Shown here: in pieces, positions 31,163 through 39,365 of the stretch
How positions within the stretch are numbered: position 1 is the first letter of the stretch
How the letters are laid out: every line of letters starts with the position of its first letter
Source: an uncultured Eubacteriales bacterium
Lineage (GTDB): Bacteria > Bacillota > Clostridia > Christensenellales > CAG-138
DNA: 64,000 nucleotides
Assembly (NCBI GenBank): GCA_902786465.1
Contig: CADACQ010000001.1
Span: 62,001-126,000, forward strand
Direction: 5' to 3'
Notes under the pieces: generated by a model
What the model saw: the letters and a program-made list of their open reading frames with translations, nothing else
The model's database searches: none
What the model was told of the DNA's origin: nothing
Translations under genes and position numbers: made by a program

Positions 31163-32299
31163 TTAACCCTTGACCGCGCCGCCGGTGACGCCTTCAACAT
31201 AGTACTTCTGCATGCACATGAACAGGATGACCACCGGGATCGCCACGATGACGCCGCCTGCGCAGAACATGGTATAGTTCTCAGAGATGTTTGTGCTGGT
31301 GGACAGCCACTGCTGCAAACCGACGGCCACGTTCCAGGCTTCGGGCGTGATGCCGGTCACGTACTTGGCGAACACGAAGTCGCCCCAGGGGCCCATGAAC
31401 GCGGTCAGGACGGTGTAGATGACGATGGGCTTGGCGAGAGGCAGGATGATCTTATAGAGCACCTGCGCCCTGGTGGCGCCGTCGATCCGAGCCGCCTCGT
31501 CCAGGGACTTGGGGATCGTGTCGAAGAAGCCCTTGGACACGTAGTAGCCCATGCCGGAGGACGCCACGTACACCAGGATCAAACCGGGCATGGCGTTGGC
31601 GCCCGCAAGGCCGATATCCTTCAGCACCTGGTACAGGATGATCATGGTGAGCATCCCGGGGAACATGCCCAGGATCAGCATGAACTGCATGAGGGGCTTG
31701 CGGAGCTTGAAGCGGAACCGCGAAAGCGTGTAGGACATGCAGAGGACGATGACGGTCTGAACCGCCGCCACCACCACCGCGATGATGAAGGTGTTGAGAT
31801 ACCACCGGGGGAACTGGGTCTCCTTGAACAGCCGCTCATAGTTGCCCAGGCCGAACTTGATGGTCAGGCCCTCCTTCAGCGCCGCGTCGGGGTTGTTGAA
31901 CAGGTACCGGGTCATGCCCGTGGGGTTCACCCGGAAGGACTGGACCACGATGCAGAAGAACGGAGCGAGCCAGACGACGCTGATGATGATGAGCAGCACG
32001 TAGATGACCGTGTTGCTGATCCGGGCGGAGGCCTTCATGCCCATGTGCTGCTTCATGCCCTCGCCCTCCTGGACCTCCCGGCCCTCCTTGAAGAGGCTCT
32101 TGGCCAGGAGCAGGCCCACGACGCCCAGGAAGATGCCCAGGATACCCAGCATCACGAAGATGGCGTTGTCCGTCATGTACTTGTGGGAGAAGCTCCACAT
32201 CGGACTGAACCGATTGATAAACAGGAAAATGCCGCCAGCTGTAAGGATGGCGCCGATGACCATCAGGATGGTCGCGGGAACTTGATTCTTGTTTTTCAT
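31163..32299 (-). CDS. maltodextrin-type ABC transporter permease, MalG-like, with extra N-terminal helices
   Basis: 378 residues, about 100 more than a usual MalG. The extra part comprises two hydrophobic segments (about 8-30 and 46-66) and a charged linker. The core then begins near ISNTVIYVLLIIISVVWLAPF, and the EAA loop that contacts the ATPase is DTIPKSLDEAARIDGATRAQVLYKIILPLAKP. The C-terminus ends with the typical YYVEGVTGGAVKG. It overlaps malF by four bases (ATGA). Confidence 0.9.
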   Translation of the reverse strand: MKNKNQVPATILMVIGAILTAGGIFLFINRFSPMWSFSHKYMTDNAIFVMLGILGIFLGVVGLLLAKSLFKEGREVQEGEGMKQHMGMKASARISNTVIYVLLIIISVVWLAPFFCIVVQSFRVNPTGMTRYLFNNPDAALKEGLTIKFGLGNYERLFKETQFPRWYLNTFIIAVVVAAVQTVIVLCMSYTLSRFRFKLRKPLMQFMLILGMFPGMLTMIILYQVLKDIGLAGANAMPGLILVYVASSGMGYYVSKGFFDTIPKSLDEAARIDGATRAQVLYKIILPLAKPIVIYTVLTAFMGPWGDFVFAKYVTGITPEAWNVAVGLQQWLSTSTNISENYTMFCAGGVIVAIPVVILFMCMQKYYVEGVTGGAVKG

Positions 32300-33873
32300 T
32301 GGAAGTCCTCCTCATTCTTCACCGAGGGCAGCAGGTTGTACACGATCAGCGAGATGACCGCTACCACGATGAACACCAATATGCCGATGACGGAAGCCAG
32401 GTAGTACTGGGCGCCGTCCTCGCCAAAGCCCTTCTGGGTGATGTTGAACAACCAGGTGATCAGCAAGTCCGTATCGCCGGGGTTGCCCGCGCCGTTGCTG
32501 AGATTCACGTGGGGGCCGCCGCCCGTCAGCAGGTAGATGACGTTGAAGTTGTTCATGTTGCCCGTGAAGCTGGTGAGCAGGTACGGGCCCGTGATGAACA
32601 GCATGTAGGGCAGCGTGATCTTGGAGAACTGCTTCCAGCCGCTGGCGCCGTCGATCTTGGCGGATTCATACAGGTCCGCGGGGATGTTCATCAAAATGCC
32701 GGTGGCGATCAGCATCAGGTACGGGATGCCGATCCAGATATTGATGATGATGACCATGACCCTGGCCAGCGTGGGCTGGCCCCAGAAGTCGATGGCCGTG
32801 TGTATGATCCCGAGGTCCATCAAGAAGCCGTTGAACAGGCCGTTCAGGGTGAACATCTTGCTGACGTACAACAGCGAGATGAACTGCGGGATGGCGATGG
32901 TCATGATGAGCACCGTCCGCCATACCTTCTTGAAGCGGATGCCCTTCTTGTTGATGATCATGGCCACGGCGATGCCCAGGAAGTAGTTGGTGAAGGTGGC
33001 GAAGAAGGCCCAGATCAGCGTCCAGAGCAGGATCTCACCGAAGGTGGCGGAGTAGTTCACGCCGCCCACGTCCCAGGAGAACAGGGTCTGGAAGTTCTGG
33101 AGCCCCACCCAGTGGAAGAGGCCCGTCTCGCCGCCGTTGTGGGCGGAGCTGTAGTTGGTGAAGGCCACCAGGATCATGAAGACCAGGGGCAGCACCGTGA
33201 AGAGCAGAATGCCGGTGAGGGGCAGGGCAAGGAGGGTGGCGTGGAACTTGTCGTCCACCATGGAGCGAAGGTCGTCCTTGCCGCTCTTCAATTTCTTGCC
33301 GGACTTGAGGATGCCCTCGGCGATCCGGTTCTGCTTCACGTTGACCCGCCAGGTGTAGATAAACGCCACGATGAAGAAGATGGTCAGCACGCCGTAGAGC
33401 AGGATCTTGAAGGAGTTGTCCACGGTGGGATCGTCCGCGTAGGTGACGGTCTTGACCACCTCACGGAACCGGCCGGGCATGTACTCAATCTTCTCCGTGA
33501 TCTGATAGGGGCCCTTGGTGCCCAACGTGGGCAGCAGGCCCAGGTACCCGGCGCCCATGAGCACCATGTAGCCGATGAACACGACCTCGAACAGCAGGAA
33601 GAGGAGGCCCCGCAGGACCTGGCCCCGGGCGATGCTGCCGAAGCCCATGACGAGAAAGGAAAGCTTGGTTTTCCAGTCGCCCTCCACAAAGGTGGTCCAG
33701 ATATCCTTCGCCTCATGGGCGATGCCCAGCCCGGCCTTCTTGAAGAATCCGCCGATGCCCTTGAAGAGATTCCATACGGCCACGGGGATGGCGGCGAAGA
33801 AGCTGAGGAACTTGTACTGGAACCGTTCCCATTTGGAAAGCTGGAGATATTCCAGATCTGAATATTTCTTCAT
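32296..33873 (-). CDS. maltodextrin-type ABC transporter permease, MalF-like
   Basis: 525 residues, the long MalF form. An N-terminal cytoplasmic and membrane extension includes helices around 85-110 and 150-170. The core permease has PLVFMILVAFTNYS, a periplasmic-side loop, and the EAA motif IPADLYESAKIDGASGWKQFSKITLPYM. The segment YLLTGGGPHV is typical of MalF. It pairs with the MalG-like protein. A hairpin separates it from the upstream binding-protein gene. Confidence 0.92.
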   Translation of the reverse strand: MKKYSDLEYLQLSKWERFQYKFLSFFAAIPVAVWNLFKGIGGFFKKAGLGIAHEAKDIWTTFVEGDWKTKLSFLVMGFGSIARGQVLRGLLFLLFEVVFIGYMVLMGAGYLGLLPTLGTKGPYQITEKIEYMPGRFREVVKTVTYADDPTVDNSFKILLYGVLTIFFIVAFIYTWRVNVKQNRIAEGILKSGKKLKSGKDDLRSMVDDKFHATLLALPLTGILLFTVLPLVFMILVAFTNYSSAHNGGETGLFHWVGLQNFQTLFSWDVGGVNYSATFGEILLWTLIWAFFATFTNYFLGIAVAMIINKKGIRFKKVWRTVLIMTIAIPQFISLLYVSKMFTLNGLFNGFLMDLGIIHTAIDFWGQPTLARVMVIIINIWIGIPYLMLIATGILMNIPADLYESAKIDGASGWKQFSKITLPYMLFITGPYLLTSFTGNMNNFNVIYLLTGGGPHVNLSNGAGNPGDTDLLITWLFNITQKGFGEDGAQYYLASVIGILVFIVVAVISLIVYNLLPSVKNEEDFQ

Positions 33874-33894
33874 ATGTCCCCCTCAAATGAAAGA

Positions 33895-33926
33895 CTCGGT
33901 TGGAACCGTTTCCGGCTCCAACCGAG
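33895..33926 (-). promoter_or_regulatory. intergenic stem-loop between binding protein and malF
   Basis: CTCGGTTGGA (33895-33904) pairs perfectly with TCCAACCGAG (33917-33926); a small CCG/CGG stem can form inside. On the minus strand it is not followed by a clean T tract. It is therefore more likely a 3'-end stabiliser or partial attenuator that keeps the binding protein in excess over the permeases. Confidence 0.6.
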
Positions 33927-33993
33927 ATCCGATGAAATCAGGTCCGATCAAAGCGGTCACGCTTTATCGAGGATCCAATCCATTTCGATTTGC

Positions 33994-36150
33994 TTATTGA
34001 GCGGCGATGGTCAGCGTCTTGGCGTTGAGGTCCAGCGTCACCACGTAGGTGCCGTCGGCTTCCACGGGCACGTTGCTGCCGTCCTGGGCGATGACGCCGT
34101 CGTTGACACCGAAGTTCACGGTCCAGTCGTTGTTGGCGCGGACTTTGAACTCGTTGCCGGCGGCCAGGGCCACGGGCTCAGAGGCCCATACGCCCGCTTC
34201 CGTCTCGGTCATGGCCACGTCGGCGTTCCAGCCGCTGGCTTCGAAGCTGCCGATGACGCCCCAAACGGCCATCTTCTCCACGGTCAGCGCGGGCGCGTCG
34301 GGATTGGGATCCAGGGTGATGAGGTAGGTGCCTGCCTCTTCGACCTTGATGTTGGAGCCGCCGGCCTTGGCAGCGCCCTCATCCATACCGAAGTCCTTCT
34401 TCCACTCGCCGTTGGCACGTACTTTGAACTCCATCTCGGGATTCAGCACGGCCACCACTCTCCAGAGACCGTCGTCCTTCTTGAACATGGGGATGTCGGT
34501 ATTCCAGTCGATGACGCCGATGAGGCCCCAGGTGTCCTCGACCTCAGCCTCGCCCTCCGCGGGTGCGGCAGCCTCAGGCAGGATGCCGTCCTGGTTGACG
34601 AACTTGAGCTCGGGAACGTTGGTGTCGATGGTGATGGTGTACACGTCGTCCGCGGGGACCTTGGCATTGTCCATGCCGCCGGCCACGGTGACGCCGTCCT
34701 TCATGCCGTAGTTCTCATCCCAGCTGGCGCCCTTGCGGACCTTGAACTCTTCACCAGCATGGAGTTCCATGGGTTCGGACTGCCAGACGCCCGGCTCGAT
34801 CTCCTTCATGGGGAAGTCCTTATCCCAGTTGCTGCCGCAGATGCTGCCGATGACGGACCAGGCGTTCTTCTCCTCCTCGGTCATGGTGAACAGAGCGGAG
34901 ATCTTGTCGTAGTAGTTCTGCAGAGCCTGCTTGAGGCCGGCTTCGTCGGTGGCAGCCTTCACGTCGTCACCGATGACCTTGGCGATATCCCACCAGGCGC
35001 CGTGGATCTGGCCCTGGGGAATGGCGTACTGGTTCTGCTTGATCAGAGCGGCGAGGCCCGGGTTGTTCTGGACCGCGTCGGACTTCTGGGCGTTCAGGTT
35101 GGAGGGACCCCAGGACAGGGTGTTGAACCGCTCCATCTGGCGGGCTTCGTCGGTCAGGTACTCGGCCAGCAGCTGGAGGGCCAGCAGCCGGATGGAGTCG
35201 GACTGGGGCTTGACGCCCATGAGCTTGCAGCCGTTGAAGGAACCCAGGTGATACTCCTTGCCGTCCACCTCGAAGGAGGGCAGGTCGGTGACGCCCATGT
35301 GGTCGCCCAGGAGCTTCTGGATGGCTTCGAAGTTCCAGGTGCCGGTGACCACGATGGCCGCGTCGGAAGCGAACTCGTCGCCGGAGGAGGAGGACACGTG
35401 GAACTTGGAATCCACCAGCTTCTTCATGCCCTTGACGGCGATGAGGCCCTTGTCGGAGTTGAAGTCGTCAGCCACGGAGATGAAGTTGCCTGCATCGTCG
35501 GTGGTCCACTCGGACTTGCAGCCGGTGGCGAAGAACCAGGAAGCGAGGTACCAGGCGGAGGTGTTGGTCTCAAAAGCGAAGTACTTCTGGGCCTTCTCGC
35601 AGTCCTCGATCAGCTTCTCCAGGGAGTCCACGTCCTCATCGGGGATGACGGTCTTGTCATAGTACATGAAGTAGCCGTTATCCGAGGTCAGCGGGTAGGC
35701 ATACATCTTGTCGCCGGTGGTGGCAGCGCCGACCACGACGGGATCGTTGGCAGCCTTGACTTCCTTGGCCGCTTCCGCGTCCAGCTCAGCCAGAGCGCCG
35801 CCCTGCACGAGGCGAGCGAACTGGTCCTGGGCGAAGCAGTAGATGTCCGCGCCGACGGAAACGTCGACCAGCATCTGATCCGCGGAGGTCGCCTCGGACA
35901 CGCCGTTGACGACGGCGTTGAAGGTGATGCCCAGTTCGTTGGAGTTGTTGAAGTCCTCGATCTGCTTCTTCGTCAGATCGACGGCGGCTTCACCGACCCA
36001 GACAGTGATGTCATAGGTGCCAGCCAGCGGGCTACCACCCTGCTCGGTCCCAGTCTGAGGCGCGGGGGTCTCAGTGCCGGTCTTGCCTGTGCAGGCGACC
36101 AAACCCAGAACCATGACGAGAGCGAGTACGATAGCTAACGTTTTTTTCAT
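33994..36150 (-). CDS. starch/maltodextrin-binding lipoprotein with three C-terminal SusE/SusF-like modules
   Basis: 718 residues, about 300 more than a normal MalE. Signal MKKTLAIVLALVMVLGLVAC with lipobox Cys20. The family-1 solute-binding domain covers about 45-430 (YDITVWVGEAAVDLTKKQIEDF; YYDKTVIPDEDVDSLEKL; VVTGTWNFEAI). After it come three related modules of about 90 residues, starting at WSVIGSICGSNWDKDFPM, WGLIGVIDWNTDIPMF and WGVIGSFEASGWNADVAM. Each has a GVWQSEP or GVWASEP centre and an EFKVRAN-type strand, a pattern of SusE/SusF-like starch-binding domains. I infer that they hold polymer at the surface and hand oligosaccharides to the importer. AGGAGG precedes the ATG at 36150. 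Confidence 0.87.
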   Translation of the reverse strand: MKKTLAIVLALVMVLGLVACTGKTGTETPAPQTGTEQGGSPLAGTYDITVWVGEAAVDLTKKQIEDFNNSNELGITFNAVVNGVSEATSADQMLVDVSVGADIYCFAQDQFARLVQGGALAELDAEAAKEVKAANDPVVVGAATTGDKMYAYPLTSDNGYFMYYDKTVIPDEDVDSLEKLIEDCEKAQKYFAFETNTSAWYLASWFFATGCKSEWTTDDAGNFISVADDFNSDKGLIAVKGMKKLVDSKFHVSSSSGDEFASDAAIVVTGTWNFEAIQKLLGDHMGVTDLPSFEVDGKEYHLGSFNGCKLMGVKPQSDSIRLLALQLLAEYLTDEARQMERFNTLSWGPSNLNAQKSDAVQNNPGLAALIKQNQYAIPQGQIHGAWWDIAKVIGDDVKAATDEAGLKQALQNYYDKISALFTMTEEEKNAWSVIGSICGSNWDKDFPMKEIEPGVWQSEPMELHAGEEFKVRKGASWDENYGMKDGVTVAGGMDNAKVPADDVYTITIDTNVPELKFVNQDGILPEAAAPAEGEAEVEDTWGLIGVIDWNTDIPMFKKDDGLWRVVAVLNPEMEFKVRANGEWKKDFGMDEGAAKAGGSNIKVEEAGTYLITLDPNPDAPALTVEKMAVWGVIGSFEASGWNADVAMTETEAGVWASEPVALAAGNEFKVRANNDWTVNFGVNDGVIAQDGSNVPVEADGTYVVTLDLNAKTLTIAAQ

Positions 36151-36223
36151 GCTTGTTCCTCCTGTGATTTGTGCATTTTCATGCCGTACATTTTTCATCC
36201 GGGTTCCGCGGCAACGCCAATAA

Positions 36224-36245
36224 CATCGTCGCTTCCCCCACGATG
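36224..36245. promoter_or_regulatory. inverted repeat in the leader of the mal operon
   Basis: CATCGT (36224-36229) and ACGATG (36240-36245) around a ten-base C-rich centre, just downstream of the promoter -10 box. Possible operator or leader hairpin. Confidence 0.4.
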
Positions 36246-36252
36246 TATATAT

Positions 36253-36281
36253 AATTTACACCCATGCTACGTAAAAGTCAA
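36253..36281 (-). promoter_or_regulatory. promoter of the mal operon
   Basis: On the minus strand TTGACT (36281-36276), 17-nt spacer, TAAATT (36258-36253), giving a leader of about 95 nt before the binding-protein ATG at 36150. Confidence 0.65.
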
Positions 36282-36340
36282 TTATATCGGCGGCAATTTG
36301 TTAAAAATTTGAAGTATTTTTGGAGGAAAAATCCGGCTAA

Positions 36341-36390
36341 ACCAAAAGCCCCCCTGCGTAAGAGGGGGGAAGGCAAAGGGGGATCGTTTG
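36341..36390. repeat. half copy of repeat family 2, acts as terminator on the minus strand
   Basis: The sequence runs ACCAAAAG, CCCCCCT, loop GCGTA, AGAGGGGGG, spacer, AAAGGGGGATCG. It is the reverse complement of the left half of the element at 20645-20690, with a few changes. Read on the minus strand the G/C stem is followed by TTTTGG, so it can terminate the gene ending at 36399. Confidence 0.7.
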
Positions 36391-36398
36391 CAACAGTT

Positions 36399-36944
36399 TC
36401 ACTCCATCGTCAGCAGCTTCCTGGCCGCCCGGAGAGCGGCGTCGTCATCGCCGTTCCAGGGGGCGATGTGGCCGGATTTGGCGTTGAAAAAGAGGTAGTA
36501 GGTCTCCCCCGGCTCGTAGGCCAGGTACTTGGTTGCGATGCGGACCCCCTGGCCCTCGTCGTAGAGAAGGATGCCGTAGGCCTTGCCGTCGAACTCGTAG
36601 AAGCGCTGGCCCGGGAAGGCGGCTTTGTCGATGACGGCCAGATCCTGGAGGACCCCCTCCGCCTGGGCCTCGGAGACCACGAACATGTCTCCCTTGGTGA
36701 CGCTGGCGGGCTCGAACATGGCGTCCACGAACAGCAGGGGCTCCACGAAGCGGATGGTTTCGGGCATCTGCTCCTCGAGCGCCGCCACCAGGCCCGGCCG
36801 GTCCATGGCGTCCAGATCCGCGTACAGGATCAGCTTTTTGGCCGCCGGGGCGTCGGTGATCCGGGAGATGACGAAGGCCCAGAAGACGCAGCTGACGATG
36901 GCCCAGAGCACGTAGCGGTGGAGGTTTTTCAGGATGCCTTTCAT
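36399..36944 (-). CDS. hypothetical membrane-anchored protein
   Basis: 181 residues; I recognise no family. One N-terminal membrane helix (about 10-30, RYVLWAIVSCVFWAFVISRI) precedes an extracellular domain with YADLDAMDRPGLVAALEEQMPE and FVEPLLFVDAMFEPASVTKGDMFVV. That region has the look of a truncated periplasmic-binding-like domain, but this is only an impression. It overlaps the upstream small gene by four bases (ATGA), so the two are cotranscribed. They lie between the mal operon and the GH13 gene, but a role in starch use is not shown. Confidence 0.7.
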   Translation of the reverse strand: MKGILKNLHRYVLWAIVSCVFWAFVISRITDAPAAKKLILYADLDAMDRPGLVAALEEQMPETIRFVEPLLFVDAMFEPASVTKGDMFVVSEAQAEGVLQDLAVIDKAAFPGQRFYEFDGKAYGILLYDEGQGVRIATKYLAYEPGETYYLFFNAKSGHIAPWNGDDDAALRAARKLLTME

Positions 36945-37432
36945 GCTTCTCCCTCCTCCCTAAAGGCCACGATGCAGTCGTAGACCGTCTCCACCCTGCC
37001 CGTGAATGCGTCCGGCAGCCGGTCCGCCTTCTGGGCGCTGACGGTAAGCATGGTCTCGTGGAACTCCTCCTGGAGGCGGACCTTGCGGATGGCTACGCCC
37101 TTCTTCACCCGGTAGACCCCCGGCAGCTTTTCGAACCGGCCCTCGTAGGTCTCCCGGGGGCCTGTGAGCATGAGCTGGGCGTGGCGGGCCTGGGCCCGGG
37201 CGTCATCCAGGCGGCTGTGGGACAGAAAGATCACGATCCAGCCCCCCAGGATGGAGGTCCCCACGGTGAGGGGCAGCGTCACGTCCTGGTTTTTGCGGGT
37301 GGTGAAGCAGCAGAAGAGGACGCAGAGGACCAGGCCTGCAGCGGCCACGATCCCCATGGCCCGGCGAGTCCGCTTTTCGGCGGCCTGGGCCCGAATCATT
37401 TCTTCCGATTCATATAAAGCATGCAGTTCCAT
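36941..37432 (-). CDS. hypothetical membrane protein with two TM segments
   Basis: 163 residues; family not recognised. Two hydrophobic segments (about 26-43, MGIVAAAGLVLCVLFCC, and 52-70, LPLTVGTSILGGWIVIFL) form a hairpin. A cytoplasmic region (about 75-163) with GRFEKLPGVYRVKKGVAIRKVRL and a predicted mixed beta structure follows. A -10 box (TATAAC) ends seven bases before the ATG, so the message may be leaderless. It is translationally coupled to the next gene. Confidence 0.7.
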   Translation of the reverse strand: MELHALYESEEMIRAQAAEKRTRRAMGIVAAAGLVLCVLFCCFTTRKNQDVTLPLTVGTSILGGWIVIFLSHSRLDDARAQARHAQLMLTGPRETYEGRFEKLPGVYRVKKGVAIRKVRLQEEFHETMLTVSAQKADRLPDAFTGRVETVYDCIVAFREEGEA

Positions 37433-37439
37433 ACCTGTA

Positions 37440-37468
37440 GTTATAGCATAGATCGGGACAGATGAAAA
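37440..37468 (-). promoter_or_regulatory. promoter abutting the two-TM hypothetical gene
   Basis: On the minus strand TTTTCA (37468-37463), 17-nt spacer, TATAAC (37445-37440). The ATG at 37432 starts seven bases later, with no clear RBS. Confidence 0.45.
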
Positions 37469-37477
37469 GGCTGTATC

Positions 37478-37506
37478 TTGACAAAACCGGCTGGTATAGG
37501 TATACC
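37478..37506 (+). promoter_or_regulatory. promoter of the GH13 gene with overlapping inverted repeat
   Basis: TTGACA (37478-37483), 17-nt spacer, TATACC (37501-37506). The inverted repeat GGTATA-gg-TATACC (37493-37506) covers the -10 box and could be an operator. Confidence 0.65.
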
Positions 37507-37542
37507 ATTATATATAAACTGCCATCCTGGAGGGGAATAGCC

Positions 37543-39204
37543 ATGGCCAAACGTGTATTTGCCCTGCTGCTTTCTGCGCTGCTGCTCCTGTCCTGCTTTG
37601 CGTGCAAGAAGAAGGCCGCCGAGACGCCTGCCCCGGCGGAGACCGCCGCACCTACCGAAGCGCCTTTGGAGGAGTGCGTGATCGACGATCCTCTGCTGAA
37701 GACCGACTACGCCGTGACGGACAACGCCCGGGTGTTCTACGAGATCTTCGTGGGCTCCTTCGCCGACTCCAACGGGGACGGCATCGGGGACCTCAGGGGC
37801 ATCATCGACCGGTTCGACTACCTGAACGACGGGGACCCCAACTCCGGCAAGTCCCTGGGCATCGAGGGCATCTGGCTCTCCCCCATCTTCAAGTCCCCCT
37901 CCTACCATAAGTACGACGTGGCGGACTACTATGAGATCGATCCGGACTTCGGCACCCAGGCGGATTTGGACGAACTCATCGCCCTCTGCCACCAGCGGGG
38001 CGTGAAGCTGATATTGGACATGGTCATCAACCACACCGCCCGGCAGAACGCCTGGTTCGGCGCCTTCACCAAGGCCCACCGGCAGGATATCAAGGACGAT
38101 CCCTATTACGATTTCTATACCTATTATACCCAGGGCGAGAAAGCGCCCGCGGGCCGGGCCTTCTCCGCCCTGTCGGGCACCAACATCTACTATGAGTGCA
38201 ACTTCGACGGGGGCATGCCGGAGCTGAACTTCGACAACCCTGCCGTCCGGGAGGAGGTCTTGAAGGTCTCCCGGTACTATCTCGACCGGGGCATCGACGG
38301 CTTCCGCTTCGACGCCGCCAAGTACGTGTACTTCGGGGACCACAAGAAGAGCATGGAATTCTGGCAGGAGTATCTGACCACCCTGCGCTCGGAGTACCCG
38401 GGGCTCTACACCGTGGCTGAGGTCTGGGACCCGGACGCCATCACCGGCATCTACTACCCCGCCACCAACTGCTTCAACTTCACCGCCTCCGGGTCCGAGG
38501 GACGCTTCGCCACCGCCGCCAAGCAGGGGAACGCGGGGGCCCTGACGAAGTACGTGGAGCAGTATCTCAAGGGCATCGAGGGCAAGAACCCGGACGCCAT
38601 GTTCGTACCCTTCCTGGCGAACCACGACACGGACCGGGTGGCCGGGTATCTGACGCCGGAGTCCGGCTACATGCAGATGGCCGCCAACATGTACATCCTG
38701 GGGCCCGGATCCCCCTTCATCTACTACGGGGAGGAGCTGGGCATGCGGGGCTCCCGGGGCAGCGCCCCGACAGACGCCAACCGGCGGCTCGCCATGGTCT
38801 GGGGGGACGGGGACACCACCAAGGACCCCGAAGGCACCACCTACGGCCGGGACAAGCAGATCCAGAAGGGGGTCAAGGACCAGAAGGCGGACGAAGGGAG
38901 CCTCTATACCTATTATAAGAAGCTCATCATGATCCGTAAGGCCAACCCCGCCATCGCCCGGGGCCAGTATAAGAGCGTGTCCATCGACGGGTCCAAGGTA
39001 GGCGGCTTCACCGCCACGCTGGACGGGAACACCGTGCTGGTCCTCCACAATCCCACCAAGAGCGCCCAGACCATCGACCTTGCAAAGCTGGGCGACTTCA
39101 AGACCCTCCGGGCCGCCATCGGCCTGGGCTCCGCCCAGCTCACCGGCGTCAACGGCAGCGCCCTGACGCTGGACGGCCAGACCAGCGTGGTTATAGGAAA
39201 ATAA
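37543..39204 (+). CDS. GH13 alpha-amylase-type lipoprotein
   Basis: 553 residues. Signal MAKRVFALLLSALLLLSCFAC has two possible lipobox cysteines (18 and 21), followed by a Pro/Thr/Glu-rich spacer. The (beta/alpha)8 domain shows DMVINHTA (region I), nucleophile Asp257 in GFRFDAAKY, acid/base Glu293 in TVAEVWD and Asp362 in FLANHDTDR. A DSNGDGIGDLRGI calcium-type loop is near the start, and a C-terminal beta domain follows. It cleaves alpha-1,4-glucan outside the cell for the neighbouring importer. GGAGGGG precedes the ATG. Confidence 0.94.
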   Translation: MAKRVFALLLSALLLLSCFACKKKAAETPAPAETAAPTEAPLEECVIDDPLLKTDYAVTDNARVFYEIFVGSFADSNGDGIGDLRGIIDRFDYLNDGDPNSGKSLGIEGIWLSPIFKSPSYHKYDVADYYEIDPDFGTQADLDELIALCHQRGVKLILDMVINHTARQNAWFGAFTKAHRQDIKDDPYYDFYTYYTQGEKAPAGRAFSALSGTNIYYECNFDGGMPELNFDNPAVREEVLKVSRYYLDRGIDGFRFDAAKYVYFGDHKKSMEFWQEYLTTLRSEYPGLYTVAEVWDPDAITGIYYPATNCFNFTASGSEGRFATAAKQGNAGALTKYVEQYLKGIEGKNPDAMFVPFLANHDTDRVAGYLTPESGYMQMAANMYILGPGSPFIYYGEELGMRGSRGSAPTDANRRLAMVWGDGDTTKDPEGTTYGRDKQIQKGVKDQKADEGSLYTYYKKLIMIRKANPAIARGQYKSVSIDGSKVGGFTATLDGNTVLVLHNPTKSAQTIDLAKLGDFKTLRAAIGLGSAQLTGVNGSALTLDGQTSVVIGK

Positions 39205-39212
39205 TGAAAGCA

Positions 39213-39347
39213 TGCACCCTTTCTTGAAAGAAAGGGTGCACCCAAAGAACTTTAAGAAGAGGGAGATGCTCGCGGCACCTCCCTTTACTCTTCTAAAGTT
39301 TCTCTTTTTCCGCCGCTTTTTCTCTTTGTCTAAAGAGAAAAAGCGGC
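39213..39347. repeat. three-hairpin dispersed repeat (family 1), full copy B
   Basis: Reverse orientation to copy A. Stem TGCACCCTTTCTT/AAGAAAGGGTGCA (39213-39240, 13 bp perfect). A central arm CAAAGAACTTTAAGAAGAGGG near 39243-39264 pairs with CCCTTTACTCTTCTAAAGTT (to about 39300). Then the 16-bp stem GCCGCTTTTTCTCTTT/AAAGAGAAAAAGCGGC (39312-39347), identical in its arms to copy A. The core between the central arms differs from copy A. Confidence 0.85.
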
Positions 39348-39365
39348 AAAAGATATAGCAAATCA

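Noticed and set aside
29906..32404. Plus-strand open frame of 832 codons opposite the mal transport genes
   Set aside because: Antisense shadow of MsmK, MalG and part of MalF. Its product is mostly Asp, His, Leu and Val low-complexity sequence.
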